From: Clostridiales bacterium
GTDB taxonomy: Bacteria > Bacillota > Clostridia > Christensenellales > Borkfalkiaceae
NCBI GenBank assembly: GCA_015055505.1
Contig: SVIB01000003.1
Span: forward strand, 1 to 64,000
Reading direction: 5' to 3'
DNA: 64,000 nucleotides
The position numbers and the translations under genes were made by a program. The notes below the pieces were generated by a model. The model was given only the letters and a program-made list of their open reading frames with translations, had not been told where the DNA came from and searched no databases. Positions 34,700 to 42,410 of the stretch are shown piece by piece (position 1 is the first letter of the stretch; each line of letters begins with the position of its first letter).

Positions 34700-35560
34700 A
34701 TGAAAAGAAAGTATCTTAGTTTAATTACTGCGGTTTTATCGTTGCTTGCAATAGCGGTATACGCCGTTTTAGGCGTTTTGTTTATAATGAGGGTTGCAAA
34801 CGGGAACGAATTTATACCGAAGGTTGAAAAGAGTTTTTGGCTTTACGAGGTTATTCAAAGGGTAGGAAAGGCAGGGTTTAACGTGTTCTTTTCTATTATA
34901 GGAATAATTTTGTCGGTTATTTTGATGACGTATAGAGGAACGCTCGCGTATTTTTACTTCAAAGTGTTTAAAGGGGACGGCGCATTTTATAAAGAAAGAA
35001 AAGGGGAGATTGTTTTCTTCTCGGTTTTGGCAGGAATAGTTTGTGTTTTGGCAGGGTGGTTTTTTGTAAACGCAAATATTATTCCGCCCGAATTTAAGTT
35101 CGTTACCTTGCCGTTATTTATAACATATATATTGTTATGCGTGTTACCGATAGCCGAAATGATATTAAATAAGGTAATAAAAATTGCATCTTCACCCAAA
35201 GCGACGGCAAAGGAAGTGCCAACTAAAGAAAATATCGTCAAAGAACTTGATAAATTAGCGGACGAAACTGCTAAAAACGCTTTAAAAGAAAAAGAAGAAA
35301 ATAAGGACAGGCAAAAGGCGGAAAGTCAAGAAACCGCGCAAAAAGAAGAAAACAAAGAGGCTGGTGCGGTTACGGAAGAAAAGACTGAAGAACAAATAAA
35401 CGGGCAACAGGAAGAGTCGAAGCCTGAAGAAGACAAGGATAAAGCGACGGAAGAAAAAACCGAAGAAAAGGGCGAGGACAACCATAAGACCGCCGAGGAA
35501 GACAAAAATGAGTCGGTTTTAGAGAATAAGCCCGAAGAAAAAACCGAAAAAAGTGAGTAA
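34700..35560 (+). CDS. membrane protein with long acidic Glu/Lys-rich tail
   Basis: 286 residues. Four hydrophobic segments (about 5-32, 58-76, 101-122, 131-155) are followed by a 120-residue low-complexity tail dominated by Glu, Lys, Asp and Gln, probably unstructured and cytoplasmic. No known domain recognised. It starts after TAGGAG and stands between deoB and the tRNA cluster. The tail composition makes homology searches unreliable unless it is masked. Confidence 0.7.
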   Translation: MKRKYLSLITAVLSLLAIAVYAVLGVLFIMRVANGNEFIPKVEKSFWLYEVIQRVGKAGFNVFFSIIGIILSVILMTYRGTLAYFYFKVFKGDGAFYKERKGEIVFFSVLAGIVCVLAGWFFVNANIIPPEFKFVTLPLFITYILLCVLPIAEMILNKVIKIASSPKATAKEVPTKENIVKELDKLADETAKNALKEKEENKDRQKAESQETAQKEENKEAGAVTEEKTEEQINGQQEESKPEEDKDKATEEKTEEKGEDNHKTAEEDKNESVLENKPEEKTEKSE

Positions 35561-35667
35561 AAAGAGAAAAAACAAATTAACGTAAGCCATAAAAACAACG
35601 ATAAAATAAGCGTTTTTATAAAAAATAAAAAAAGAAAAAAATTCTTTTTAAAAATTAAAAAAAATGC

Positions 35668-35696
35668 TTGACAAAAAATTATGCTTATGATATTAT
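35668..35696 (+). promoter_or_regulatory. consensus promoter of the tRNA cluster
   Basis: TTGACA (35668-35673), 17-nt spacer, TATTAT (35691-35696), 25 nt before the first tRNA. Confidence 0.85.
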
Positions 35697-35720
35697 ATAC
35701 AAGCGTTGAACAAGAGTTGA

Positions 35721-35796
35721 CGGGGTGTAGCGCAGTTGGTAGCGCACGTGGTTTGGGACCATGGGGTCGGGAGTTCGAGTCTCTTCACCCCGACCA
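35721..35796 (+). tRNA. tRNA-Pro (TGG)
   Basis: Acceptor CGGGGTG/CACCCCG, anticodon loop TTTGGGA, CCA encoded (35794-35796). Confidence 0.96.
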
Positions 35797-35811
35797 CTTC
35801 GACTATGGCAC

Positions 35812-35888
35812 GGGCCTTTAGCTCAGTTGGTTAGAGCAGCCGGCTCATAACCGGCCGGTCCTAGGTTCGAGTCCTAGAAGGCCCACCA
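35812..35888 (+). tRNA. tRNA-Ile2 (CAT, lysidine-type)
   Basis: Acceptor GGGCCTT/AAGGCCC, anticodon loop CTCATAA, CCA encoded. The body (TTTAGCTCAGTTGGTTAGAGCAG, with CGGCTCATAACCG in the anticodon arm) matches Bacillus tRNA-Ile(CAT) rather than elongator Met, so the C34 is probably modified to lysidine by TilS to read AUA. Confidence 0.88.
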
Positions 35889-35908
35889 TTAAACGCAAAA
35901 TTAAATAT

Positions 35909-35985
35909 GGCCTGGTAGTTCAGTTGGTTAGAACGCTAGCCTGTCACGCTAGAGGTCGAGGGTTCGAGTCCCTTCCAGGTCGCCA
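35909..35985 (+). tRNA. tRNA-Asp (GTC)
   Basis: Acceptor GGCCTGG/CCAGGTC with one G-T pair, anticodon loop CTGTCAC, discriminator G73, CCA encoded. Confidence 0.96.
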
Positions 35986-36022
35986 AAATATTATAGCCCT
36001 TGAGAATCAAGGGCTTGTATAT

Positions 36023-36098
36023 GCCCTGGTAGCTCAGTCGGTAGAGCAAGGGACTGAAAATCCCTCTGTCGGTGGTTCGATTCCGCCCTAGGGCACCA
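36023..36098 (+). tRNA. tRNA-Phe (GAA)
   Basis: Acceptor GCCCTGG/CTAGGGC, anticodon loop CTGAAAA, CCA encoded. Confidence 0.96.
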
Positions 36099-36117
36099 TT
36101 TTTTTAATTGGTAAATT

Positions 36118-36193
36118 GCTGGTGTAGCTCAATTGGCAGAGCAGCTGACTTGTAATCAGCAGGTTGTGGGTTCGATTCCAATCGCCAGCTCCA
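36118..36193 (+). tRNA. tRNA-Thr (TGT)
   Basis: Acceptor GCTGGTG/CGCCAGC, anticodon loop TTGTAAT, CCA encoded. Confidence 0.95.
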
Positions 36194-36227
36194 GTGCAAA
36201 CAACGTAAAACGTAAAAATAAATATAT

Positions 36228-36312
<85 letters not shown>

Positions 36313-36314
36313 CC

Positions 36315-36348
36315 AAAAAGAGCAATGCAAAACTGCATTGCTCTTTTT
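36315..36348 (+). terminator. tRNA cluster terminator
   Basis: AAAAAGAGCAATGCA pairs with TGCATTGCTCTTTTT (15 bp), 2 nt after tRNA-Tyr. Confidence 0.92.
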
Positions 36349-36363
36349 GGTATGTGTACAGTA

Positions 36364-36450
36364 GGTGGATTTTAGGACAAAATTTGCAAGCAAATTTTGA
36401 ACGATTCCCCGCCGAGGGGCTCCCGCTTGTGGGAAACGACGGTATCCACC
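36364..36450. other. possible structured RNA element (closed four-way junction)
   Basis: The ends GGTGGAT (36364-36370) and ATCCACC (36444-36450) pair. Between them lie three hairpins: CAAAATTTG/CAAATTTTG with loop CAAG (36378-36399), CCCC/GGGG (36407-36419) and TCCC/GGGA (36421-36434). It follows the tRNA terminator and is read by no gene. The element is GC-richer than its flanks. Identity unknown; it could equally be a remnant of a mobile element. The rest of 36451-36754 holds repeat copy 8 and AT-rich sequence; the 78-residue ORF there looks spurious. Confidence 0.4.
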
Positions 36451-36503
36451 CTGCCCCAGATCAGGTTAAATCGGTACGTTTTTAATTTTGCGAATTACCC
36501 TGC

Positions 36504-36518
36504 CTATAAGTTGATTAT
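36504..36518 (+). repeat. dispersed repeat, copy 8
   Basis: CTATAAGTTGATTAT, one mismatch; the only copy with no gene end next to it. Confidence 0.7.
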
Positions 36519-36754
36519 TAAGGCTCTTTTTCAAATCTTCGGGTGGGTTTTTGGGTGGTGCTTTTTGGGTGGGTTTTTGCTACCTTTTTTCTCTAGATTC
36601 CTTGCTCAAAAAATGAATAATATTCACAAATAGGAAACCACTTGTTATTGATTTTAAACGTTTTAGTTTATGGATTATAAAAAGACTCTATTTATTGCAC
36701 ATATAGTTGCTTTATTTTTACCTCTTGCTGTTTTCTCCTTTGTAAATTAAAAAA

Positions 36755-37372
36755 TTAATTATTTGTTTCTAATAAATCTTCAATATTGCAGCCTAAAACC
36801 CTTGAAATTTGAAATAGTTTTATCGCCGGTGCTACATCGATGTCCAATCTTCGTTGTTCGTATAGTTGAATAGCTCTTATAGATACGTTGCTATAATTCG
36901 CCAATTCTTTTTGAGACAAATTAGCAGTTTTTCTATATCTTGCTAAATTTGTTTCTTTTTGAAAAACTATACTGTTTGCTACTTCAACGAACTTTTCCAT
37001 ACTTGCTTCGTGTAATGGGTTATACATTGAAATTATTCTTGAAGGGGGTAGTCTTCTTCCTATTTGTTCAAAGCCTAAACCTGTATACCATTGATAATAA
37101 GCAAGAACAAATCCACACCAGTATTCTGGTGATCTACTGTAAGAATATGGTTGAACCATAGCCATTTTTCCATCTGTAATTTCATTAAAAAGCGCTTGCG
37201 CAGGCATATTAACGTAACGGGGATTGCCTCTTCCAAATTGATGAGCAATACCACTCATTACAAAATGTTGAAATAGAACGTCCGCTCGCTTTTCGTCTGG
37301 GACGTAACTAAACGTTTCTGCAAGCGTTTGCATTGCATCATTTAAGTATATTTCGTTGTATGCGCGCATCAT
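36755..37372 (-). CDS. XRE-type HTH protein, probable antitoxin
   Basis: 205 residues. The C-terminal 60 residues form an HTH of the XRE/Cro type: ARYRKTANLSQKELANYSNVSIRAIQLYEQR. The N-terminal 130 residues form a separate domain without recognised family (MRAYNEIYLNDAMQTLAETF onward), probably the toxin-binding part. The ATG at 37372 has AAGAGGT in front and overlaps the DUF3990 gene by 35 nt, so the proteins are translationally coupled. The XRE domain probably represses the promoter at 38065. Toxin-first order is seen in several TA families. Confidence 0.75.
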   Translation of the reverse strand: MMRAYNEIYLNDAMQTLAETFSYVPDEKRADVLFQHFVMSGIAHQFGRGNPRYVNMPAQALFNEITDGKMAMVQPYSYSRSPEYWCGFVLAYYQWYTGLGFEQIGRRLPPSRIISMYNPLHEASMEKFVEVANSIVFQKETNLARYRKTANLSQKELANYSNVSIRAIQLYEQRRLDIDVAPAIKLFQISRVLGCNIEDLLETNN

Positions 37373-38039
37373 CGTTTTTTACCTCTTGTCTTATAATATC
37401 CATAATGAATAAATCGTCTTTGTCTACTTTTATATTACGGGTTGTTTTTTGATAGTCTTCTCGTGCTTGCAAATCTCTTGCAACACGTTTTGTGTAGTAT
37501 GTTTCGTTTTCAGCAATACTGCTTTTTACGTAAGTTAATTGATTAAAAGCCTTTTCAGAATGTAAGACAACTTGTATGCCTAGCGCACCTAAATCCATTG
37601 CTTTAGATAACTGTTTAACAGTAATATTATTTTTTACAAAATCTCTTGCAAAAGAAAAGTAAGAGTCGTCCGCTCTGTATCCTATTATAACGTCAACGTC
37701 AGTCAAGTTCAAAGTAAAATTTTTCACAACATATTCTCTGGCTTGTTCATCGTTTGGGTTTAAGCCTTTGGGGATTCTGTATTGTAATAAAAGGGCAATC
37801 CAGTTCAATATGTTGTATTTTTTATTGGATAAGTCTAAAACTTTAAGCCCGTTTAAATCTAGTAAATATTCATTAGCGTAGCCGTCATTATTATCTGGGC
37901 AAGCCCATTCTTTGGCAAGTTCAATTTCTTTAGTGCAATAAAAACCGTATCCATAGTCGTTTGTTTCTTTACCGCCACGAAGCGTAGGTTTTTCGATAAT
38001 AAATTTAGAGCCGTGATAAATTGTTATTTTGTTATCCAT
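37338..38039 (-). CDS. DUF3990 ADP-ribosyltransferase-like protein, probable toxin
   Basis: 233 residues from the ATG at 38039, preceded by AAGGAG; the track's longer start lies inside the promoter. The N-terminal IYHGSKFIIEKPTLRGG, then NDYGYGFYCTKEIELAKEWAC fits DUF3990 (PF13151), a family related to ADP-ribosyltransferases: 'YHGS' supplies the NAD-contact His and 'GFY.T' follows. The likely role is NAD-dependent modification of a host target, neutralised by the XRE partner. The activity and target are inference. The C-terminal 70 residues are helical. Confidence 0.78.
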   Translation of the reverse strand: MDNKITIYHGSKFIIEKPTLRGGKETNDYGYGFYCTKEIELAKEWACPDNNDGYANEYLLDLNGLKVLDLSNKKYNILNWIALLLQYRIPKGLNPNDEQAREYVVKNFTLNLTDVDVIIGYRADDSYFSFARDFVKNNITVKQLSKAMDLGALGIQVVLHSEKAFNQLTYVKSSIAENETYYTKRVARDLQAREDYQKTTRNIKVDKDDLFIMDIIRQEVKNDDARIQRNILK

Positions 38040-38064
38040 ATATAGTATCTCCTTAATAATTCTA

Positions 38065-38093
38065 ATTATATCACCATACTGACAGTTTGTCAA
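38065..38093 (-). promoter_or_regulatory. consensus promoter with operator for the toxin-antitoxin pair
   Basis: On minus: TTGACA (38093-38088), 17-nt spacer, TATAAT (38070-38065). The palindrome TGACA-GTT-TGTCA (38080-38092) overlaps the -35 box, where an XRE antitoxin would repress. Confidence 0.85.
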
Positions 38094-38099
38094 TATCTC

Positions 38100-38653
38100 A
38101 ACTACAAACTTTTAAAGTTTTTATCAGTGAAGTGATAGTATTTATTGCATTTTATGTCGATTGTTTCAATTTGGATAATATGCATTGTGAAATTTACGTT
38201 ATTATGCAAGAAGAGGTCAAGTAAGTAAGAAACAATAAAATAACTTTCAAAAAAACAGGCGAAGATAATTCATATCTCCGCCTATCAATTTATTTAGAGT
38301 ATTTATCAAAATAAGTTTCACTTACCATAAACTACTTTTTTCATTTTCTTTTTGCTCCTTGTAATTTTTATTTTGCCTTTTTCGGCGGGCGACGAAGTGC
38401 ATAGGGCAAAACGTAATTAGGCTATGCCCAAACTTGTAACTAACATCTCTCATAAATCAGTTATACGTTGGGGCATAGCCATTTTGAAAAATATAATAGC
38501 CCCAAAGTAAAGGATACACGAAAAAATTGTTGGTTAAAAAAGTAATATTACAATGCTAACCAAGAATTTTTTCGCATTGACTAAGGGGTTTGATCTATGC
38601 GACTCTAGCCAACCGAACAAAGGAAAATTCGTATCGTTATTCTAAAAAGAAAA
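38100..38653. other. non-coding stretch with inverted repeats
   Basis: No supported gene. It contains a hairpin AGGCG..CGCCT (about 38258-38284) and a long imperfect inverted repeat (38519-38574: CGAAAAAATT and AATTTTTTCG plus TTGGTTA/TAACCAA). There are also two copies of a 'GGCTATGCC'-like word (about 38432 and 38471). This may be debris of a mobile element. Nothing else seen. Confidence 0.4.
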
Positions 38654-38687
38654 ACGGCTACCGAACTTTCGGTAGCCGTACCTTTTT
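38654..38687 (+). terminator. strong orphan terminator hairpin
   Basis: ACGGCTACCGAA pairs with TTCGGTAGCCGT (12 bp, 2-nt loop) followed by CCTTTTTT; no intact gene precedes it, suggesting a lost or degraded gene upstream. Confidence 0.8.
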
Positions 38688-38703
38688 TCTTATAAAAATG
38701 CGT

Positions 38704-38718
38704 CTATAGGTCGATTAT
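38704..38718 (+). repeat. dispersed repeat, copy 9
   Basis: CTATAGGTCGATTAT, 17 nt after the orphan terminator. Confidence 0.75.
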
Positions 38719-38812
38719 TAGCATTGCGTGAGAGAAAAGTCTTTAAAATTTAGCCTTTTTACACTAAAATAAAAAATGAAAAATTTTTCTTTATTTTTTG
38801 TTATATATTTGG

Positions 38813-38818
38813 TATAAT
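38813..38818 (+). promoter_or_regulatory. -10 box for the GH28 gene
   Basis: TATAAT with extended TGG and a weak -35 (TTTATT, 17 nt upstream); implies a ~150-nt leader. Confidence 0.55.
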
Positions 38819-38912
38819 ATAGGAAAGAAACTAGAGTAAATCGTTTTTTAAGTGTAAACACGAAAAATTATATAATTTTTAAAAATATATACTTATTTTG
38901 TCTATTTGGCCT

Positions 38913-38926
38913 TGAAAACGCTAAAA
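38913..38926 (+). promoter_or_regulatory. cre-like / LacI-family operator in the GH28 leader
   Basis: TGAAAACGCTAAAA matches the CcpA cre consensus TGWAANCGNTNWCA at 13 of 14 positions. Its place downstream of the -10 would act as a roadblock. A LacI-family regulator remnant lies in the same locus, so a local regulator is an alternative. An AT palindrome (TATAATTAT/ATAATTATA) lies at about 38936-38960, just before the start. Confidence 0.5.
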
Positions 38927-38973
38927 CCGATACTTTATAATTATAATACCATAATTATAGGTAGGCGTAGCGA

Positions 38974-41208
38974 ATGAAAGCGTTTTGTTATGAAAATGAA
39001 ATCGTTGTTTTCTGGTATCCAGTAAAATTATCGGGAGAATATTCTATATCTTTAAATGGAAAGACAATTTGCCTTATAGACAAAACTTTTTGTAGAATTA
39101 GCGGTTTAACCCCTAACACCGAATATGAAATATCTATAAGTCTAATAAATGAAAAAAACACCGTATTAATAGGCAAGGAAATTTTCAAGACGGAAAAGGT
39201 AAAGCGAACTGTTGACGTGTCGAAAAGTCCGTATAACGCTATTGGCGACGGAGTAACGTTAAACACCTTGGCAATTCAAAAAGCACTAGACGATTGTACT
39301 GATGAAGAAAGGGTTGTTATACCTAAAGGTGTGTTCCTTTGCGGTGGGTTAAAAATAAAGTCGAATACTGAACTGTATTTGGAAGAAGGTGCTATTTTAC
39401 GGGGTAGCGAAAATCCCGAAGATTATCTCCCAAAGATTTGGAGTAGGTTTGAGGGAATTGAAAGATTTGCTTACCAGTCGCTTATAAACGTTGGAGAACT
39501 TAAAAATACGGGCGAAATAACGGTCGAAAACGTAAAAATTCATGGCAAAGGCTCTATAATTGGCGGAGGTTTTAATCTTTTGTGCAACACTTGTGGTATA
39601 GTTGGCACAACTGAAGGCGAAAAAAGAAAAGCGCTTACCACTTATCAAGCCGATTTAGATTCAAAAACTTCTCATAGAGAAAGGGGTAGGCTTATAAACG
39701 TAAGTAATGGGCAAAACGTAGTTATAGACGGATTAAATCTTGGCAATTCGCCGTCTTGGAACTTGCATTTCATTTACTCAAAAGATATAATTACCTGTGG
39801 TTGTAATATTTTTTCAACGGGAATTTGGAACGGGGACGGATGGGACCCAGACTCATCTGAAAACTGTGTAATTTTCGATAGCGTTTTTAATACCGGTGAT
39901 GATTGTATTGCTATAAAATCGGGAAAAAATCCTGAAGGAAATATTTTAAATGTCCCTTGCAAAAACATAGACGTATTTTCGTGTAGGGCAAAAATAGGTT
40001 ATAGCCACGGTATAGCAATCGGCAGTGAAATTTCAGGTGGAGTAGAAAAAGTTAGATTTTGGGACTGCGATTTTACCGGAACTTATTTGGGTTTGCATAT
40101 CAAAACGACCGAAAAGCGCGGTGGTTATATAAAAGACGTAGAAGTTTTAAATAGCAAAATTTCAAGGGTAACTATTAGACAAGTTGGATATAATGATGAT
40201 GGTGAAGGGGCAAATTCTTTGACCGAAATTAGTGATATAAGGCTTGAAAACGTAATTATTGAATATACTAGTGACGACCCCGGGTTTGGCTACGTTGACG
40301 TGGATTCGTATATTTACGTAAACGGATTTGAAAAAGAAAAAGAAAAATTTAAAAACGTTACGCTAAAAAACGTTCGTGTTGTTAATACTGAAAATATTAA
40401 GGATTACGACGTGGCAAACTGTGAGAACGTGGTTTTAAACGGCAAGCGTTTGACAAAAAGAGAAGATATGAAAAAAGTTTTAACAGCAGAAGACGGTGTA
40501 AAAAGGTTGCTTGAGATCTTTGATGAAAAGGTTGGGGTAACTTGGGAAATTCTGCAAAAAAATGAAGAAGATTACACCCCAAAATTGAGAATAGGTACGG
40601 ACGTTTATCCTATTTTTTACTGGCGAGAAGATCCGCAAATACAAGCCGTAGTTAGAAACGGGAAGTATAATATCGGGAATTCTTGTAGTGCAAAAATAAG
40701 TGGGCAAGTGGGAAAAGCGTATGGAATAGAGAGTTTTTTATATAAAGAACTTGATTGTGCCGAATGGATTTTAGATTCTGAACTTAAGAAATTAACTGCC
40801 TATTATAATAAAAATGCTGTTAACGTTGTTTTGCGAATGAAGAATGATAAAGTTGCAACGTTAGAACTTGGTGCAACACTTCCTTTTAACGCCGAAGAGC
40901 AGGTTAGGCATACCGTATGGGGAAGTTTGGGTATGGAATCATCCCGTGTAATTTCTACACAAGAAAGACCGCAATCGGTATATTTATATACAGACAGAAA
41001 AGAGGCGTATACCTTTAACGATACTTACAACGTCTTATACGGACTGACTTTAAATGATTCAAATTTGGCTGTAGCCGTTTATAAAATGATTACGGGTAAA
41101 ATTGATTTAAACTGGTTAAAATTGCGAAATAATCAACTTATAGACTATCTAAATGCCGTAAAAGAATCAAGTTGTAAAGAAAAGAGTTTTGTTTTTAAGG
41201 AGGTGTAA
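38974..41208 (+). CDS. glycoside hydrolase family 28 (polygalacturonase-like)
   Basis: 744 residues. A short N-terminal fibronectin-III-like part (1-70) precedes a right-handed beta-helix of the GH28 type. It opens with SPYNAIGDGVTLNTLAIQKAL and carries the catalytic set NTGDDCIAIKSG (the two Asp), YSHGIAIGSE (the His) and GLHIKT in place of the usual RIK. The C-terminal 250 residues are a separate unknown domain. There is no signal peptide, so it would act in the cytoplasm on imported oligosaccharides, as intracellular exo-GH28 enzymes do on galacturonides. The start has a weak AGGCG. A copy of the dispersed repeat lies within the last 80 nt of the gene. Followed by an oxidoreductase gene at 1 nt. 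Confidence 0.85.
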   Translation: MKAFCYENEIVVFWYPVKLSGEYSISLNGKTICLIDKTFCRISGLTPNTEYEISISLINEKNTVLIGKEIFKTEKVKRTVDVSKSPYNAIGDGVTLNTLAIQKALDDCTDEERVVIPKGVFLCGGLKIKSNTELYLEEGAILRGSENPEDYLPKIWSRFEGIERFAYQSLINVGELKNTGEITVENVKIHGKGSIIGGGFNLLCNTCGIVGTTEGEKRKALTTYQADLDSKTSHRERGRLINVSNGQNVVIDGLNLGNSPSWNLHFIYSKDIITCGCNIFSTGIWNGDGWDPDSSENCVIFDSVFNTGDDCIAIKSGKNPEGNILNVPCKNIDVFSCRAKIGYSHGIAIGSEISGGVEKVRFWDCDFTGTYLGLHIKTTEKRGGYIKDVEVLNSKISRVTIRQVGYNDDGEGANSLTEISDIRLENVIIEYTSDDPGFGYVDVDSYIYVNGFEKEKEKFKNVTLKNVRVVNTENIKDYDVANCENVVLNGKRLTKREDMKKVLTAEDGVKRLLEIFDEKVGVTWEILQKNEEDYTPKLRIGTDVYPIFYWREDPQIQAVVRNGKYNIGNSCSAKISGQVGKAYGIESFLYKELDCAEWILDSELKKLTAYYNKNAVNVVLRMKNDKVATLELGATLPFNAEEQVRHTVWGSLGMESSRVISTQERPQSVYLYTDRKEAYTFNDTYNVLYGLTLNDSNLAVAVYKMITGKIDLNWLKLRNNQLIDYLNAVKESSCKEKSFVFKEV
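41129..41143 (-). repeat. dispersed repeat, copy 10, inside the 3' end of the GH28 gene
   Basis: ATAATCAACTTATAG equals the CTATAAGTTGATTAT variant and encodes part of NNQLIDYL, 65 nt before the stop. The coding sequence may have been extended through an old 3' flank; chance is not excluded. Confidence 0.5.
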
Positions 41209-41209
41209 T

Positions 41210-42337
41210 ATGGAAACTTTTAAGCGAGTAAAAGTGGCGGTGGCGGGCTTTAAAAGTTCGCACGTTTTAGAAATGTTTAACATAATTAAAACCAGTCCAT
41301 ATTACGACCTTGTTGCTATTTCGTTTGACAAAGAAACAAAGGAGAGAATAGAAAAAAGTTATCATGACGAGAAATATTTTGACGAATATCCGTATTATTA
41401 CAGTGACGAAGAAATGTTTGAAAATCATCCCGAGATTGAACTTTGTATATGTGGTGCAGAAAATAGCGAGCATTTTAGGCAATATAAATTGTGCGCCAAG
41501 CGTGGAATAAACGTAATAATGATGAAAGTGCCTACGCTTGATATGGAAGAGTATGATGAAATGTTGCGTTTAGAAAAAGAAACGGGCATTAAAATTTATA
41601 TTGAACTGGAAATGAGATGGTTTGCAACCGTTGAAAGAATCAAAGAAATAATTGATAGCGGGGAACTTGGCGAAATAACGTCTATTACCGCATACAATTA
41701 TTCACATTTTCCTATGTGGTGGCAACCTTGGATGAACGTGCCCGAAAAAAGTTACGGCAAGAGATTTCAGTTATATCCTAATGCAAATAAATTTAGAGGT
41801 GGGGCGTTAACCGATCACCCCCACGTGTTTGACGTTATAAGACATATTACTAATTCGGATTTTGATACCGTTTATGCGGAAACTGCTCCAAATTTAAGAG
41901 AAGAATCTTTAGTTGAAGATTTAGTTTACGTAATTGGTAGACTTAAAGACGGAACAATAGTTTCTCTTGATCCGTCGTACGCAAACAGAGAAATTAAGCA
42001 GTTAAATCTTGACAATAATAAGGATAGATTAAGCCATTATCCCAAAGCCGTACAAGTAGGACTTTCCGTTTGTGGAACTAAAGGCTCGCTAATAAGCGAC
42101 TTGTACAACCCAAACACGACTGAACAACTTCGCTTTGAAGATTTTGAATATAGGGTAAATTCTAGATTTTATGATTTTTTAAGCCCAAGAGTTTCTTTTA
42201 TGGAAAGTGTTGCAAAAAACTTGCGAGACAATAAACAAGACGATTTAGGGATATCTCTTGAAAAGCATAAAAAGACGATACAGGTTATAAATGCTTGCTA
42301 TGAAAGTATTTATACGGGAAAACACGTTAAACTATAA
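41210..42337 (+). CDS. Gfo/Idh/MocA family oxidoreductase
   Basis: 375 residues from the ATG at 41210, preceded by an excellent AAGGAGGTG; the track start lies in the GH28 gene. The N-terminal Rossmann part (VKVAVAGFKSSHVLEMFN) is less canonical than GxGxxG. It is followed by an ENSEHFRQYKLCAKRGINVIMMKVP segment equivalent to the family's 'EKP' motif, with MKVP in place of EKP. The catalytic region TDHPHVFDVIRHI includes the conserved Asp-His. It is NAD(P)-dependent, acting on a sugar or sugar acid; the substrate is unknown. Paired with GH28 it may oxidise or epimerise a released uronic acid. A repeat copy and terminator follow. Confidence 0.85.
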   Translation: METFKRVKVAVAGFKSSHVLEMFNIIKTSPYYDLVAISFDKETKERIEKSYHDEKYFDEYPYYYSDEEMFENHPEIELCICGAENSEHFRQYKLCAKRGINVIMMKVPTLDMEEYDEMLRLEKETGIKIYIELEMRWFATVERIKEIIDSGELGEITSITAYNYSHFPMWWQPWMNVPEKSYGKRFQLYPNANKFRGGALTDHPHVFDVIRHITNSDFDTVYAETAPNLREESLVEDLVYVIGRLKDGTIVSLDPSYANREIKQLNLDNNKDRLSHYPKAVQVGLSVCGTKGSLISDLYNPNTTEQLRFEDFEYRVNSRFYDFLSPRVSFMESVAKNLRDNKQDDLGISLEKHKKTIQVINACYESIYTGKHVKL

Positions 42338-42345
42338 AAACTATC

Positions 42346-42360
42346 CTATAAGCCGATTAA
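42346..42360 (+). repeat. dispersed stop-codon-proximal repeat, copy 11
   Basis: CTATAAGCCGATTAA, 8 nt after the oxidoreductase stop; one mismatch. Confidence 0.75.
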
Positions 42361-42372
42361 ATCATAAAAATA

Positions 42373-42409
42373 AAACAGATTACCTACTTAATTGGGTAAT
42401 CTGTTTTTG
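42373..42409. terminator. bidirectional terminator
   Basis: AAACAGATTACC pairs with GGTAATCTGTTT, with T-runs on both strands, between two converging genes. Confidence 0.85.
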
Positions 42410-42410
42410 T

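Noticed and set aside
35282-35598. Minus-strand ORFs opposite the acidic tail
   Set aside because: Phe/Ser-rich shadows of the Glu/Lys-rich coding strand.
35812-35888. tRNA with CAT anticodon as elongator or initiator Met
   Set aside because: The body and acceptor match the Bacillus-type tRNA-Ile2 (GG.CCTTTAGCTCAGTTGG), and an initiator C1-A72 mismatch is absent.
36397-36633. ORF of 78 residues after the tRNA cluster
   Set aside because: Trp/Gly/Phe-rich low-complexity translation, no ribosome site, and it runs through the structured element and a dispersed repeat.
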